A stretch of DNA of 64,000 bases. Origin: an uncultured Bacteroidales bacterium (GTDB lineage: Bacteria; Bacteroidota; Bacteroidia; Bacteroidales; UBA932). Positions 54,238 to 62,807 of the stretch are shown one piece after another; within the stretch, counting starts at the first letter, position 1; the number at the start of each line of letters is the position of its first letter. The notes beneath the pieces are model-generated. The model saw only the letters and a list, made by a program, of their open reading frames with translations. It searched no databases and was not told where the DNA came from. The stretch is taken from assembly GCA_947179325.1 (NCBI GenBank), contig CAMXAU010000002.1, positions 156,145-220,144 on the forward strand, read 5' to 3'. A program made the translations under genes and the position numbers.

Positions 54238-54853
54238 AAATTTTAACCTTCTCTGTCCTTCCCGCCAGGGCCGCCATCGAGAACTCGCATCCGCAGTAGA
54301 GCTGGTTGTAGAACCCATACTCCTTTATTATGGCATTCCTCCTCTCCTGGAGCCCGCCCTTTCTCCAGTTCCTGTCCCACCAGATGACACCCTCGTGCCG
54401 TGCCGCAGCCCATCTGCCGGCCTCGTTGATCTGATCCAGGCTTTTCCACCGCGATGACGCAAGCGTAGTGGTGATGGCCCGGATCCCATGCGCCGAAGCA
54501 TAGGCTGCTGTCCTGTCAAGACGCAGCATGAAACACCTGAGACAGCGTCCTCCCCTCTCCGGCTCGTCCTCCAGCCCGCTTATGGCATCCAGCCATCCGT
54601 CATGGTCATAGTCATCATCCACAATCTGCAGCCCGAGCGACTGTGCATATCTTGTGCATTCATTCTTCCGGATTTCATACTCCCCGGCCGGATAGATATT
54701 CGGATTACAGTAATATATGACTGGCGTGACCCCGTTAGCCAGCATCCATTCTATGATAGCAGAACTGCACGGTGCGCAGCATGTGTGCAGCAGCACTGTT
54801 GTCCCTGCCTCCTGGGGCAGCATATGTATTGTCTCGACTGTCTTTACGCCCAT
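54236..54853 (-). CDS. queH: Epoxyqueuosine reductase QueH
   Basis: This 205-residue cytoplasmic protein has the QueH (former DUF208) signature: LLHTCCAPCSSAIIEWML with C25, C26 and C29, then PNIYPAGEYEIRKNE, the pair R-C-L-R-C-F near 103-106, and the C-terminal FYNQLYCGCEFS. These cysteines bind an iron-sulfur cluster and a metal. The enzyme reduces epoxyqueuosine to queuosine in the wobble base of tRNAs, including tRNA-Asn, -Asp, -His and -Tyr. It is a non-homologous replacement of QueG. Length is normal and it appears monocistronic. Confidence 0.93.
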   Translation of the reverse strand: MGVKTVETIHMLPQEAGTTVLLHTCCAPCSSAIIEWMLANGVTPVIYYCNPNIYPAGEYEIRKNECTRYAQSLGLQIVDDDYDHDGWLDAISGLEDEPERGGRCLRCFMLRLDRTAAYASAHGIRAITTTLASSRWKSLDQINEAGRWAAARHEGVIWWDRNWRKGGLQERRNAIIKEYGFYNQLYCGCEFSMAALAGRTEKVKI

Positions 54854-55196
54854 ATGTCAATTTCCGCATCTGTAGATCCGGCCGGCACCATCTCATATCC
54901 ACGGGACTGCATGCCTGCCATCTTGATTCCTCCAGCCAATGCTTCCGGCATGCTGCATGACAGCTTTTACACACCCATGGCATTTTGTGGGCTGGGGATG
55001 AACTCCCGCTCTTCCTGCCATACGATACTGGCAAGGCATCCGGCAAAGAGCGTCGCAAAGTTAAATATTTTACCTAACTTTGCCGCTCATTTGACTCTAT
55101 ATCATGGGAATAATTCCGGAAAAATATCTAAGGGAATGGTCAAGGCTGCTAAAGGCTGGCCGCGAGGGTTCACTCTACAAGAGAGAGGGAGGCCCG
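54854..55196. other. Intergenic stretch between queH and the antiporter
   Basis: No convincing gene is seen. It holds a dyad with two opposed -7-like boxes (55056-55082). An ATG at 55104 is in frame with the antiporter but the family's usual N-terminus begins at 55197. Confidence 0.5.
55056..55082. promoter_or_regulatory. Symmetric divergent promoter dyad
   Basis: CAAAGTTA (55056-55063) and TAACTTTG (55075-55082) form an exact 8-bp inverted repeat. Each arm is an exact TAnnTTTG -7 box, one for each strand, pointing to queH and to the antiporter. No clear -33 box is seen on either side. Confidence 0.45.
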
Positions 55197-56465
55197 ATGA
55201 ACGGCTACCTTGCACTCAGCCCGCTGATAGTGTTCCTGCTGGTCTACCTCGTTTCTTCCATTACGGTAAAGGACTTCTACAGCATACCTATCGCATCCGC
55301 ATTCCTTATTGCGTCATGCTATGCACTGATTATCACACGCGGAGGCATAGAGCAGAAGATCGCGATATTCTCCGAAGGCGCAGGCAACAAGAATGTCCTG
55401 CTGATGATATGGATATTCGTGCTGGCCGGAGCATTTGCCAGCACAGCCAAAGACATAGGGGCAATCGACGCAACTGTAAACCTCACCCTGATGCTCCTGC
55501 CCGAAAGACTGATGTTTGCAGGCATCTTCATAGCCGCATGCTTCATCTCGATGTCAATAGGCACAAGTGTCGGAACAATTGTAGCCCTTGTGCCTGTAGC
55601 GACAGGACTTGCCTCGCAGACAGGGGTCTCCCCCGCATTCATGGCAGCAATCGTAACAGGAGGAGCATTCTTCGGGGACAACCTGTCGTTCATATCCGAC
55701 ACAACTATAGCTGCGACAAAGACCCAGGGCTGCCCGATGCAGGACAAATTCAAGGCAAACATCTTCCTGGCCGCCCCTGCAGCCATCATTGTCGCAGCCA
55801 TATATATATTCCAGGGACATGGCATAGAAGCCGCAGCACAGGCCGGTCCAGTCGAATGGACAAGGCTTATACCTTATATATCAGTAATAGTCCTGGCCTT
55901 GTCAGGAATGAATGTAATCCCTGTGCTCGCCATAGGGATAGCCACCAACGCAATTATCGGATTCAGCTCCGGAGAGCTGACATGGAGCAGCTGGCTCGGC
56001 TCCATCGGCAACGGCATCGGCGGGATGGGAGAACTGATAATTGTCACAATGCTTGCCGGCGGAATGCTTGAGCTGATACGCAGCAACGGAGGGATAGACT
56101 TCATGATAAGGCTCCTGACCAGCAGAATAACCGGAAAGAGAGGAGCCGAATTCAGCATTGCAGCACTCGTGAGCCTCGCCAACCTGTGCACAGCCAACAA
56201 CACAATCGCAATCATAACAACAGGAGGGATAGCCAGGGACATTACCCGGAAATTCGGCCTTGACCCGCGCAAGACCGCGAGCATCCTCGACACATTCTCA
56301 TGTCTTGTCCAGGGTGTCCTCCCATACGGGGCACAGCTGCTGATGGCTTCCGGCCTTGCAGCCATATCAACAATGGAAATCATAAGATACCTGTACTACC
56401 CGTTCGCGCTCGGCCTGATTGCAATCCTCGCAATAATCTTCCGTTTCCCCCGCAGATACTCGTAG
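55197..56465 (+). CDS. NhaC-type Na+/H+ antiporter family protein
   Basis: Start set at the ATG at 55197 (422 residues, MNGYLALSPLIVFLLVYLVS), which has GGGAGG before it and matches the usual family N-terminus. An ATG at 55104 would add 31 charged residues. About ten to twelve membrane segments are visible. SIGTSVGTIVALVPVATGLA and TGGAFFGDNLSFISDTTIAA carry the conserved D/N and S/T residues of the family; ANLCTANNTIAIITTGGIAR is also typical. It probably exchanges Na+ for H+, or an organic acid with Na+/H+ (MleN-like members). The substrate cannot be told apart by sequence alone. Confidence 0.9.
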   Translation: MNGYLALSPLIVFLLVYLVSSITVKDFYSIPIASAFLIASCYALIITRGGIEQKIAIFSEGAGNKNVLLMIWIFVLAGAFASTAKDIGAIDATVNLTLMLLPERLMFAGIFIAACFISMSIGTSVGTIVALVPVATGLASQTGVSPAFMAAIVTGGAFFGDNLSFISDTTIAATKTQGCPMQDKFKANIFLAAPAAIIVAAIYIFQGHGIEAAAQAGPVEWTRLIPYISVIVLALSGMNVIPVLAIGIATNAIIGFSSGELTWSSWLGSIGNGIGGMGELIIVTMLAGGMLELIRSNGGIDFMIRLLTSRITGKRGAEFSIAALVSLANLCTANNTIAIITTGGIARDITRKFGLDPRKTASILDTFSCLVQGVLPYGAQLLMASGLAAISTMEIIRYLYYPFALGLIAILAIIFRFPRRYS

Positions 56466-56705
56466 GCACCGCCGCTGCATATACAGCCCGGTCTTGTCCA
56501 CAAGCTCCTGCACGGTCCTGAACTGCACAAGGTCGCCTGTCCCGGTATTCAGGTTGCCGAGGAAGCACCCGATGATGCAGTTGTCATAGCAGTTCCCTGT
56601 CCACGAAGACAACTCATTTCCGCAACATTGAATCCACTGCCACACGACATTGCAGATAGACAGTCCCTGGCACTCCAGTCCTTTACAGAGCAAACAACAA
56701 ATCAT
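56367..56705 (-). CDS. Possible cysteine-rich small protein
   Basis: The frame from the ATG at 56705 to 56367 encodes 112 residues, 14 of them Cys, in runs such as ICCLLCKGLEC, QCCGNE and NCYDNCIIGCFLG. The middle (VQFRTVQELVDKTGLYMQRR) looks like ordinary protein. It is the only sizeable frame in the 306 bases between the antiporter and the lipocalin. The last third lies antisense to the end of the antiporter gene, which lowers confidence. No signal peptide, family or RBS is recognised. It might bind metal or be disulfide-rich; it might also not be a gene. Confidence 0.35.
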   Translation of the reverse strand: MICCLLCKGLECQGLSICNVVWQWIQCCGNELSSWTGNCYDNCIIGCFLGNLNTGTGDLVQFRTVQELVDKTGLYMQRRCLRVSAGETEDYCEDCNQAERERVVQVSYDFHC

Positions 56706-56720
56706 CAAAAATACAGTTAT

Positions 56721-56735
56721 GGCAAACTGTTTGCC
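56721..56735. promoter_or_regulatory. Perfect 15-bp palindrome upstream of lipocalin
   Basis: GGCAAAC-T-GTTTGCC is an exact inverted repeat with a one-base centre, 36 bases before the lipocalin ATG and 15 bases upstream of the minus-strand cysteine-rich frame. Its size and place suggest a repressor site. Confidence 0.4.
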
Positions 56736-56771
56736 TTATGCCGCCGGAGTTAAACATAAACATTAAGCGAT

Positions 56772-57248
56772 ATGAAACAGTCAACAAAAACAGAAAGGAG
56801 GACAGTGCGTCAACTGGACCTTGAAAGATATCTCGGAAGATGGTACGAAATAGCACGATATGACAACTGCTTCGAGCGTGGGATGGACAATGTAACCGCC
56901 GACTATTCACTCCGGGAAGACGGAAAAGTAAGCGTTGTGAATTCCGGATGGAAAGACGGGAAAAAACATGTTTCCTATGGCAAGGCAAAGCAGCCGGACC
57001 CTTACGGGACACCTGGCAGGCTAAGGGTATCATTCTTCCTTTTCTTCTATTCCGACTACGACATCCTGCTTCTTGATGAAGAATACAGATATGTCCTTGT
57101 AGGAAGCAAAAGCGACAAATATCTATGGATACTGGCAAGGACTCCTGTACTGCCGGAAAGCACTGTGGCAAATATCGTCTCCGAAGCCCAGAAACGCGGA
57201 TACGACACATCAAGACTCATCAAGGTAAACCAGAGCAGAAACCTTTAG
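56772..57248 (+). CDS. Lipocalin family protein (Blc-like)
   Basis: This 158-residue protein has the lipocalin G-x-W-Y-E motif at about 22-26 (YLGRWYEIARYDNCFERGMD), followed by VTADYSLREDGKVSVVNSGW, the YDILLLDEEYRYVLVGSKSD strand and YLWILARTPVLPES. This is the Blc/outer-membrane lipocalin layout. Unlike typical Blc it has no signal peptide or lipobox: the protein starts with a charged MKQSTKTERR. It is therefore predicted cytoplasmic unless exported some other way. Family members bind lipids or small hydrophobic ligands and are linked to stress. It is followed 7 bases later by the convergent beta-lactamase gene. Confidence 0.9.
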   Translation: MKQSTKTERRTVRQLDLERYLGRWYEIARYDNCFERGMDNVTADYSLREDGKVSVVNSGWKDGKKHVSYGKAKQPDPYGTPGRLRVSFFLFFYSDYDILLLDEEYRYVLVGSKSDKYLWILARTPVLPESTVANIVSEAQKRGYDTSRLIKVNQSRNL

Positions 57249-57255
57249 GGCGAAT

Positions 57256-58182
57256 TCAGAAAGAGCGTCCTGATACAGCATTGTACACAGCCTCAGAGAT
57301 ATCCGCGATTATCCGTGCGGTATCGCTGGGGCTTTCTTCTGAATCCCTGACAAACACAGCGATGGAATATCTCCGCCCGTCAGGGAGAAAGACATATCCT
57401 ATGTCATTGATACCGATGATCCGTCCCTCTGAATTACAGTCACCTGTCCCTGTCTTGTGCCCTATTGCTGCCCCTGTCCCTGACAACGGCTTTGCAAGGC
57501 GGTCCCTTCCAGTAGAGCACTCCTCCATTAATCTACTGATAAAAGACAGATAGCCATCCTCCTCCATTCCAGCCACAAACACCTCAAGCAGCTTCGCGGC
57601 ATCAAGCGGTGAAGACCAGTTTGAGTAACAGAGCTGCAAATCCCTATGCATGTCATCCTCCGTGGCAGATATGGCAAAATCATTTATTCCCAGCGAACGG
57701 ATATATCTGTCAGTCTCTTCAACCCCGGCAATATTCCGGAACAATATGTCGCAGGCATTGTTGTCCGAAAGCTGTAATGTATATCTGAGCAATTCCCCGA
57801 CAGAGATATCAATCTCCCCATCGGGGAATCTATCCCTCAGCGGACTGTATGTATCAGGTTTCAGGTCCTGCCTTGAAACATGCAGCTCATGCCCAAGAGG
57901 AATCGAGCATCTGCGCATCATATCGGCCACAGCCATGGCCTGATGGAACTTGAACACGCTCATCATAGGATAACGCACACCATTCCCTACAGTCAACGTG
58001 TCCCTGCCATCCACAATGACAGCAACTCCCACCTGGGCATCATTCCTGCCGGTAACGGCCATTATTTCCTGTTCAAGCCGGTGCATCCACATATCCCGCT
58101 GCACCGGCTGCGCGAAAGCCGATTCCGCACATAGCCCCACCGCAGCAGCAAGGCAAAGCATCATGTAAAGCAATCTCATCAT
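57256..58182 (-). CDS. Class A beta-lactamase
   Basis: This 308-residue protein is read from the ATG at 58182; the codon at 58200 is TTG. A signal peptide of about 25 residues ends AESAFAQ. The active-site elements are all visible: S75-V-F-K78 with the acylation serine, S139-D-N141 and K243-T-G245, with E175 as the likely general base in ATEDDMHRD. The spacing and the PMMSVFKFH and LQLSDNNACDILF context are like the Bacteroidota subclass A2 enzymes (CfxA/CepA/CblA type), which are mainly cephalosporinases. No mobile-element signs are seen around it, so it looks resident. Substrate range cannot be predicted. Confidence 0.93.
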   Translation of the reverse strand: MMRLLYMMLCLAAAVGLCAESAFAQPVQRDMWMHRLEQEIMAVTGRNDAQVGVAVIVDGRDTLTVGNGVRYPMMSVFKFHQAMAVADMMRRCSIPLGHELHVSRQDLKPDTYSPLRDRFPDGEIDISVGELLRYTLQLSDNNACDILFRNIAGVEETDRYIRSLGINDFAISATEDDMHRDLQLCYSNWSSPLDAAKLLEVFVAGMEEDGYLSFISRLMEECSTGRDRLAKPLSGTGAAIGHKTGTGDCNSEGRIIGINDIGYVFLPDGRRYSIAVFVRDSEESPSDTARIIADISEAVYNAVSGRSF

Positions 58183-58281
58183 ACTACCGGTATAATTCAA
58201 ACTGCAAACATACGCATTTTCAGCGGGAAAGCATCAACAGGAAACAGTATCCGCCAATACCTTTTTAAAGTGTAAACAATA

Positions 58282-59064
58282 TCATTTGGGAAGTCCGAAG
58301 ACATCTGTGAGTTCCTGCATCTGGGCATCCGTCATGCCATCCGGCTCGAATCCCATGTTGCGTGCAGCGATGTAGATCTGGGCTGCTTTGTTCAGGACAT
58401 CCACCTGGTCAAAGGCTGACATTATGTCCGTATCCACTGCGAAGACACCATGCTTCTCCCACATCACGACATCATAATCATCATCAATGGCCTTTATGGT
58501 CGCTTCCGCAAGCTCAACTCCGCTTGGCAAGAGATACGGAACCATCCCAAGTCCGCGCGGACAGAAAGCCTTGGTCTCGGGAATCATGCTCCAGAGCATC
58601 CTTGTGGCTGCATCTTTCTCCATCCATTTGCGGCTGTGCGTAAGCGCGACCAGTTCAATTGGATGAGTATGGAGGGATGCACGGTACGGTGAGCCTTTGG
58701 AAAGAAGATAGTCGTGCACTGCAAGGTGCGACGGAAGCTCTGAGGTAGGCTTTACCGGATTTTCAGCTATAATCTCATAAGAGGAGCAGTCATCACAGAT
58801 GCGTATTATGCTCCCGTTGGCCATAGGTGCCCTGGCAAGGTCCCTCATGCGCTTCTGCGTGCCTTTGCAATAGAAGAAGCATCCCTTGAGCCTTGGAAGC
58901 GTCTTCCCTATAGGGAAAGGCCCTGCAATCGGGGGCAGACTTTTTGTGTCCGGATCTATGCTTTCCGTAATGTTGACTGTAATATTGCCTCCGTTTCTCT
59001 CGGCCCATCCTTTCTCCCAAAGATAGCCGGCGACCTCTGCGGTCTGCTGAATTTCTGTAATCAT
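58282..59064 (-). CDS. rhaD: Rhamnulose-1-phosphate aldolase
   Basis: Start set at the ATG at 59064 (260 residues); an earlier in-frame codon would overlap the upstream gene. It is a class II (zinc) aldolase with the LHTHPIELVALTH histidines and the later MWEKHGVFA histidine as zinc ligands. WAERNGGNITVN and GCFFYCKGTQKRM are RhaD features. It splits L-rhamnulose 1-phosphate into dihydroxyacetone phosphate and L-lactaldehyde, the last step of the pathway. It is the last gene of rhaBATD, 4 bases after rhaT. Confidence 0.95.
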   Translation of the reverse strand: MITEIQQTAEVAGYLWEKGWAERNGGNITVNITESIDPDTKSLPPIAGPFPIGKTLPRLKGCFFYCKGTQKRMRDLARAPMANGSIIRICDDCSSYEIIAENPVKPTSELPSHLAVHDYLLSKGSPYRASLHTHPIELVALTHSRKWMEKDAATRMLWSMIPETKAFCPRGLGMVPYLLPSGVELAEATIKAIDDDYDVVMWEKHGVFAVDTDIMSAFDQVDVLNKAAQIYIAARNMGFEPDGMTDAQMQELTDVFGLPK

Positions 59065-59068
59065 TGTT

Positions 59069-60076
59069 CTATAGCAATTGAGGTAGAAAAGTACTTGACA
59101 CAAGAACGGCAAGGCCGGCGACAAGAACCGCTATAGTCTTGCGTGACACACCTTTCCATTCTTTGAGGATAATGCCCCAGACATTTGAGAATGTGACATT
59201 GAGAGCCATAAGTATGCACCAGCTGAATGTGATGAGCACCGGATATCCGGCGAGGAAACCTTTGCCGAGGCTCAGTCCGAAAAACTGGCTGTACCACAGC
59301 AGCCCGGCAAGAGCGCAGAAAACAATGTTCGTCCCCCACAGGCTGCCATCTTTATAATCACCGAAAGTCCTGTTCCTGGCATTCTGATACAGGCAATAGC
59401 AGGCATTTGTGACAAAGCCACCGGATGTCACCAGCAGAGTTGCCGGCAGGCTGAGGAAAATCTCCTTTGTCCCTTCCCAATGCAGACCGGCACCAAAGCT
59501 GAGTCCGATATTGAAGCAGGCGCTCATAAAGCCTGCAAGCAGCGCGACTGCGATGCCCTTCCCGAAATTGAAGTCCTTTACCGCAGCCTTCTTCTCTTCT
59601 TCCGGCAATGCAGCAGCTTTCATCGCCCCAGCAACACCTATTATGGCAATACCGGCAAGAGTCACTGCCACACCGATGATGACAGAAGATGTCAGGTCAT
59701 GGGCGTGTCCTGTCAACACAGGGCCAAGTATCGCTCCAAGTCCGCTGCATGTACCGAGGGCAATGCTCTGCCCGAGGGCAACGCCAAGATAACGCATGCT
59801 GAGCCCGAAAGTCAATCCGCCCACACCCCACATTGCACCGGAAAGAAAAGTGAAAAGAACCGCATTCGGATCAGATGCAAACAATGCCGTCAGGCTCTCT
59901 CCCTCAGGAACTGCAAGAAAAGCCCCCAACAGCGGGAAAAGTATCCATGCAAACAAGCCCTGCACAAGCCAGAATGTCTCCCAGCTCCATTTCTTTATCT
60001 TGTTTATCGGCACATAGCTGCTGCTCTGGGCAAAAGCCCCTGCAGCGATTATGGCCATCCCGATGAACAGTTCCAT
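59069..60076 (-). CDS. rhaT: L-rhamnose/H+ symporter
   Basis: This 335-residue inner-membrane protein has about ten membrane segments. AQSSSYVPINKIKKWSWETF near the N-terminus and GAMWGVGGLTFGLSMRYLGV with LGTCSGLGAILGP are typical of RhaT in the drug/metabolite transporter superfamily. It brings L-rhamnose into the cell with protons. It sits 3 bases after rhaA and 4 bases before rhaD, in line with a dedicated rhamnose operon. Confidence 0.95.
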   Translation of the reverse strand: MELFIGMAIIAAGAFAQSSSYVPINKIKKWSWETFWLVQGLFAWILFPLLGAFLAVPEGESLTALFASDPNAVLFTFLSGAMWGVGGLTFGLSMRYLGVALGQSIALGTCSGLGAILGPVLTGHAHDLTSSVIIGVAVTLAGIAIIGVAGAMKAAALPEEEKKAAVKDFNFGKGIAVALLAGFMSACFNIGLSFGAGLHWEGTKEIFLSLPATLLVTSGGFVTNACYCLYQNARNRTFGDYKDGSLWGTNIVFCALAGLLWYSQFFGLSLGKGFLAGYPVLITFSWCILMALNVTFSNVWGIILKEWKGVSRKTIAVLVAGLAVLVSSTFLPQLL

Positions 60077-60079
60077 AGG

Positions 60080-61330
60080 CTAACGCTTAGAGCATATTTC
60101 CGCAGAATATCTGTCTATCTCCGCCATATACCCGTCACCGGCAGGCACATTGTTGCGCAGACAGAACTCATTGTAGACATCGCCCCAAGGCATAGCCTTC
60201 GCCTCCTCAAGATATGTAAGGACCTTATATGTCTCACCGGCAAGTTCCCACTCCCGTATGATGTCCTTAGGCTCAAGAAGCGCACGCAGCATACATTTCT
60301 GGGCAGCACGCGACCCTATGACATATGCACCGATACGGTTTATGGCGCCATCGAAATAATCAAGCCCATAATGTACGCGGTCCATTGCACCGGCACGCAC
60401 GATTTCACTGAACAGCTCCTGGGTCGGATCATCCATGATTGTGACATGGTCAGAATCCCAGCGGACAGGACGGCTGACATGGAGCATAAGCTCAGGGACA
60501 AAACCGAGCACGGCGGAAACTTTGTCTGCAGGCGACTCGGTCGGATGATAATGGCCCGTATCAATGGTGAGAATCTTGCCGTTTGCAGCGGCATAGGCAG
60601 TGTAGAAATCATGTGAACCCACCGTAAAGCTCTCCAGGCCGATGCCGAAGACCTTACCCTCGATGCAGTCCTTCATATGTTCTTTCTTCCCGGCAAATAT
60701 CCTGTCAAGGGAATCCTTCAGGAGAGAACGGTACATCATATGATTCACGCTGAGGTCCTTGCAACCGTCATGCACCCATACATTCATGATGCATGGATCC
60801 CCCTGCGCCTTTCCCATAGCGTCTGCAATGTCACGGCACCGTCTTGTATGCTCCACCCAGAATGCGCGTATCCCCTCGTCCGGATTTGACAGGGAAAGGC
60901 TGCCGCTCTTCGCATGAGAAAATGATGTAGAATTGAAATCCAGTGGAGTGCCGGTATCCTTTGACCAGTCTATCCATCCCTGGAAATGCTCCACCCCGAC
61001 CTGGTCCCTGTCTACAGGCCTGCCACCGAACTCACCGTAGATTTCATGTAGGTTGAGACGGTGCGAGCCAGGGATAAGGCTCTTAGCCTTAAGGATATCA
61101 GCACGGAGTTCATCTATATTGCGCGCCTTTCCCGGATAATTTCCTGTTGCCTGGATTCCTCCGGTAAGTTCACCTGTGCTCTCGAAACCGGCAACGTCAT
61201 CTGCCTGCCAGCAATGCATGCTGAGGTGGAAGTCCTGCAGTCCGGCAAGGACAGATTCCGTATCAACGCCAAGCTCCGCATAGCGTTCTTTGGCCAACTC
61301 ATAGGCCTGATGTACTTTCTGGTCTTTCAT
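60080..61330 (-). CDS. rhaA: L-rhamnose isomerase
   Basis: This 416-residue cytoplasmic enzyme converts L-rhamnose to L-rhamnulose. FHLSMHCWQADDVAGFES, GSHRLNLHEIYGEFGGRPVD, NVWVHDGCKDLSVNHMMYR and TIDTGHYHPTESPADKV are RhaA signatures; the His, Asp and Glu residues in these stretches bind the metal ions. Length is as expected for the family. It is encoded 3 bases after the kinase gene. Confidence 0.96.
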   Translation of the reverse strand: MKDQKVHQAYELAKERYAELGVDTESVLAGLQDFHLSMHCWQADDVAGFESTGELTGGIQATGNYPGKARNIDELRADILKAKSLIPGSHRLNLHEIYGEFGGRPVDRDQVGVEHFQGWIDWSKDTGTPLDFNSTSFSHAKSGSLSLSNPDEGIRAFWVEHTRRCRDIADAMGKAQGDPCIMNVWVHDGCKDLSVNHMMYRSLLKDSLDRIFAGKKEHMKDCIEGKVFGIGLESFTVGSHDFYTAYAAANGKILTIDTGHYHPTESPADKVSAVLGFVPELMLHVSRPVRWDSDHVTIMDDPTQELFSEIVRAGAMDRVHYGLDYFDGAINRIGAYVIGSRAAQKCMLRALLEPKDIIREWELAGETYKVLTYLEEAKAMPWGDVYNEFCLRNNVPAGDGYMAEIDRYSAEICSKR

Positions 61331-61333
61331 ATC

Positions 61334-62710
61334 TTAAAATGTTGTTGTTTCTATTGACTCAAGTATTTCCTGACGTGTAATCCCGGCCTGGACCATCACA
61401 TTGCCCAATGCAGTCCCTTCTGCAGGCCCCGCCGTCACTTTCACACCGCATGCCTTTGCAGTGAGGGAATTAAGGAAAGCGTTTCTGCTTCCTCCGCCCA
61501 CAATATGAAGGGCCGTTATTTCAAACGGAGCTATTGTCTTGAGCATTCCGAAGACCTCCGCATACCTGCTTGCAAGGGAATCATAGATAAGACGGAACAG
61601 CTGTGCATCATCCTCCGGCGCATCCCAGCCGCGCTCCCTCATGTAGCTGCAGATAGCCTGCGGCATGTCTGACGGAGAAGCAAAGCACGGATCATCAGGA
61701 TTGAACACATGCTCCGGAGCACCGGCAGCCTCAGCCATTGCAGTTATCTCCGGAAACGAATAGTCCCTGCCCTCTGAGCGCATCCTGGCCAGGCACTGCT
61801 CCAATATCCACATTCCGGTAATATTCTTAAGAAGACGTATTGTACCGTCCGCCCCTCCCTCATTTGTGAAGTTAAGCCCATACATCCTGTCATTGATCAC
61901 AGGGGCGGGAACCTCAATGCCCATCAGGGACCACGTACCGGAAGAAAGATATGCAAAATGTCCATCCTCTGCAGGGACAGCAGCTACGACCGAAGCAGTG
62001 TCGTGTCCAGCCACCGCAACTACCGGAACGGGGCCGAGACCTGTCATTCCCTGTATCCTGCCTGTAAGCGTGCCCACGGTATGCCCGGGATATACAAGTG
62101 CAGGGAATTTGCCTGAGTCGACTCCGCACACATCCAATATGTCGGAATCAATCTCTTTGGTACGCGGATTCATCAGTGCAGAAGTCGAGAGGATTGTATA
62201 TTCGCACACCATATTGCCCGTAAGCATATATGAGATGGCATCCGGCATAAACAGAATCTTGTCAACTCCATCAAGGTCCCCGGCCCTGCTCTGGGCATAA
62301 AGATGGAAGACAGAATTGAAATTCATTATCTGTATGCCCGTGCGTTCATAAAGTTCACGGCTGGACATTGCGGAAAGAAAAGCGTCCTGTGCCTCAAAGG
62401 AATATGGGTCACGGTACGAACGGGGAAAACCTTTGAGAGACCCGTCAGGCTTTACCCCGACAAAGTCTACGCCCCAAGTGTCAATCCCTATGGACTCCAC
62501 CTCAACCCCTTTCCTGGCTACCGCTTCCAGTCCGGTGAGTATATTCTCAAATATATTGTCTATGTTCCAGAAAAACTTGCCGTCCGTCTCCACCATTGGA
62601 GTCGGGAAACGGTGCATGACATCCATTGTAACCTTCTTGTCCTCTGTCACCCCTGCCAGGATAACACGCCCGCTCGTCGCGCCGAGATCTATTGCAACAA
62701 AATATTTCAT
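61334..62710 (-). CDS. rhaB: L-rhamnulose kinase
   Basis: This 458-residue FGGY-family carbohydrate kinase has the N-terminal phosphate loop FVAIDLGATSGRVILAGV, the GIDTWGVDFVGV substrate region, VAVAGHDTASVVAAVPAEDG with the catalytic Asp, and ALHIVGGGSRNAFLNSLTAK near the C-terminus. It phosphorylates L-rhamnulose at O1 with ATP. As the first gene of the operon it is followed 3 bases later by rhaA. The gene is divergent from the AraC-type regulator. Confidence 0.95.
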   Translation of the reverse strand: MKYFVAIDLGATSGRVILAGVTEDKKVTMDVMHRFPTPMVETDGKFFWNIDNIFENILTGLEAVARKGVEVESIGIDTWGVDFVGVKPDGSLKGFPRSYRDPYSFEAQDAFLSAMSSRELYERTGIQIMNFNSVFHLYAQSRAGDLDGVDKILFMPDAISYMLTGNMVCEYTILSTSALMNPRTKEIDSDILDVCGVDSGKFPALVYPGHTVGTLTGRIQGMTGLGPVPVVAVAGHDTASVVAAVPAEDGHFAYLSSGTWSLMGIEVPAPVINDRMYGLNFTNEGGADGTIRLLKNITGMWILEQCLARMRSEGRDYSFPEITAMAEAAGAPEHVFNPDDPCFASPSDMPQAICSYMRERGWDAPEDDAQLFRLIYDSLASRYAEVFGMLKTIAPFEITALHIVGGGSRNAFLNSLTAKACGVKVTAGPAEGTALGNVMVQAGITRQEILESIETTTF

Positions 62711-62733
62711 ATCATCAGTTCCAGTGTCAGGTA

Positions 62734-62741
62734 CAAAGGTA
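62734..62741 (-). promoter_or_regulatory. -7 box of the rha operon promoter
   Basis: The minus strand has TACCTTTG (62741-62734), an exact -7 box, 23 bases before the rhaB ATG. Only an ATTG box about 19 bases upstream is seen, in keeping with activation by the neighbouring AraC-type protein. Confidence 0.5.
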
Positions 62742-62774
62742 TTTGGAAGTGTAATACAATTATTGCTATATTTG
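62742..62774 (+). promoter_or_regulatory. Promoter of the AraC-type regulator
   Basis: TTTG at 62742-62745 and the exact -7 box TATATTTG at 62767-62774 lie 25 bases apart, 33 bases before the ATG at 62808. It abuts the rhaB -7 box on the other strand, so the two promoters overlap. Confidence 0.6.
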
Positions 62775-62807
62775 ACATTAATTCTTTAAATTCTGACATT
62801 TGATATC

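Noticed and set aside
54488..56071. Plus-strand open frame of 527 codons
   Set aside because: It runs antisense through queH and in another frame through the antiporter; both have conserved motifs.
59480..60616. Plus-strand open frame of 378 codons
   Set aside because: Antisense to rhaT and rhaA.
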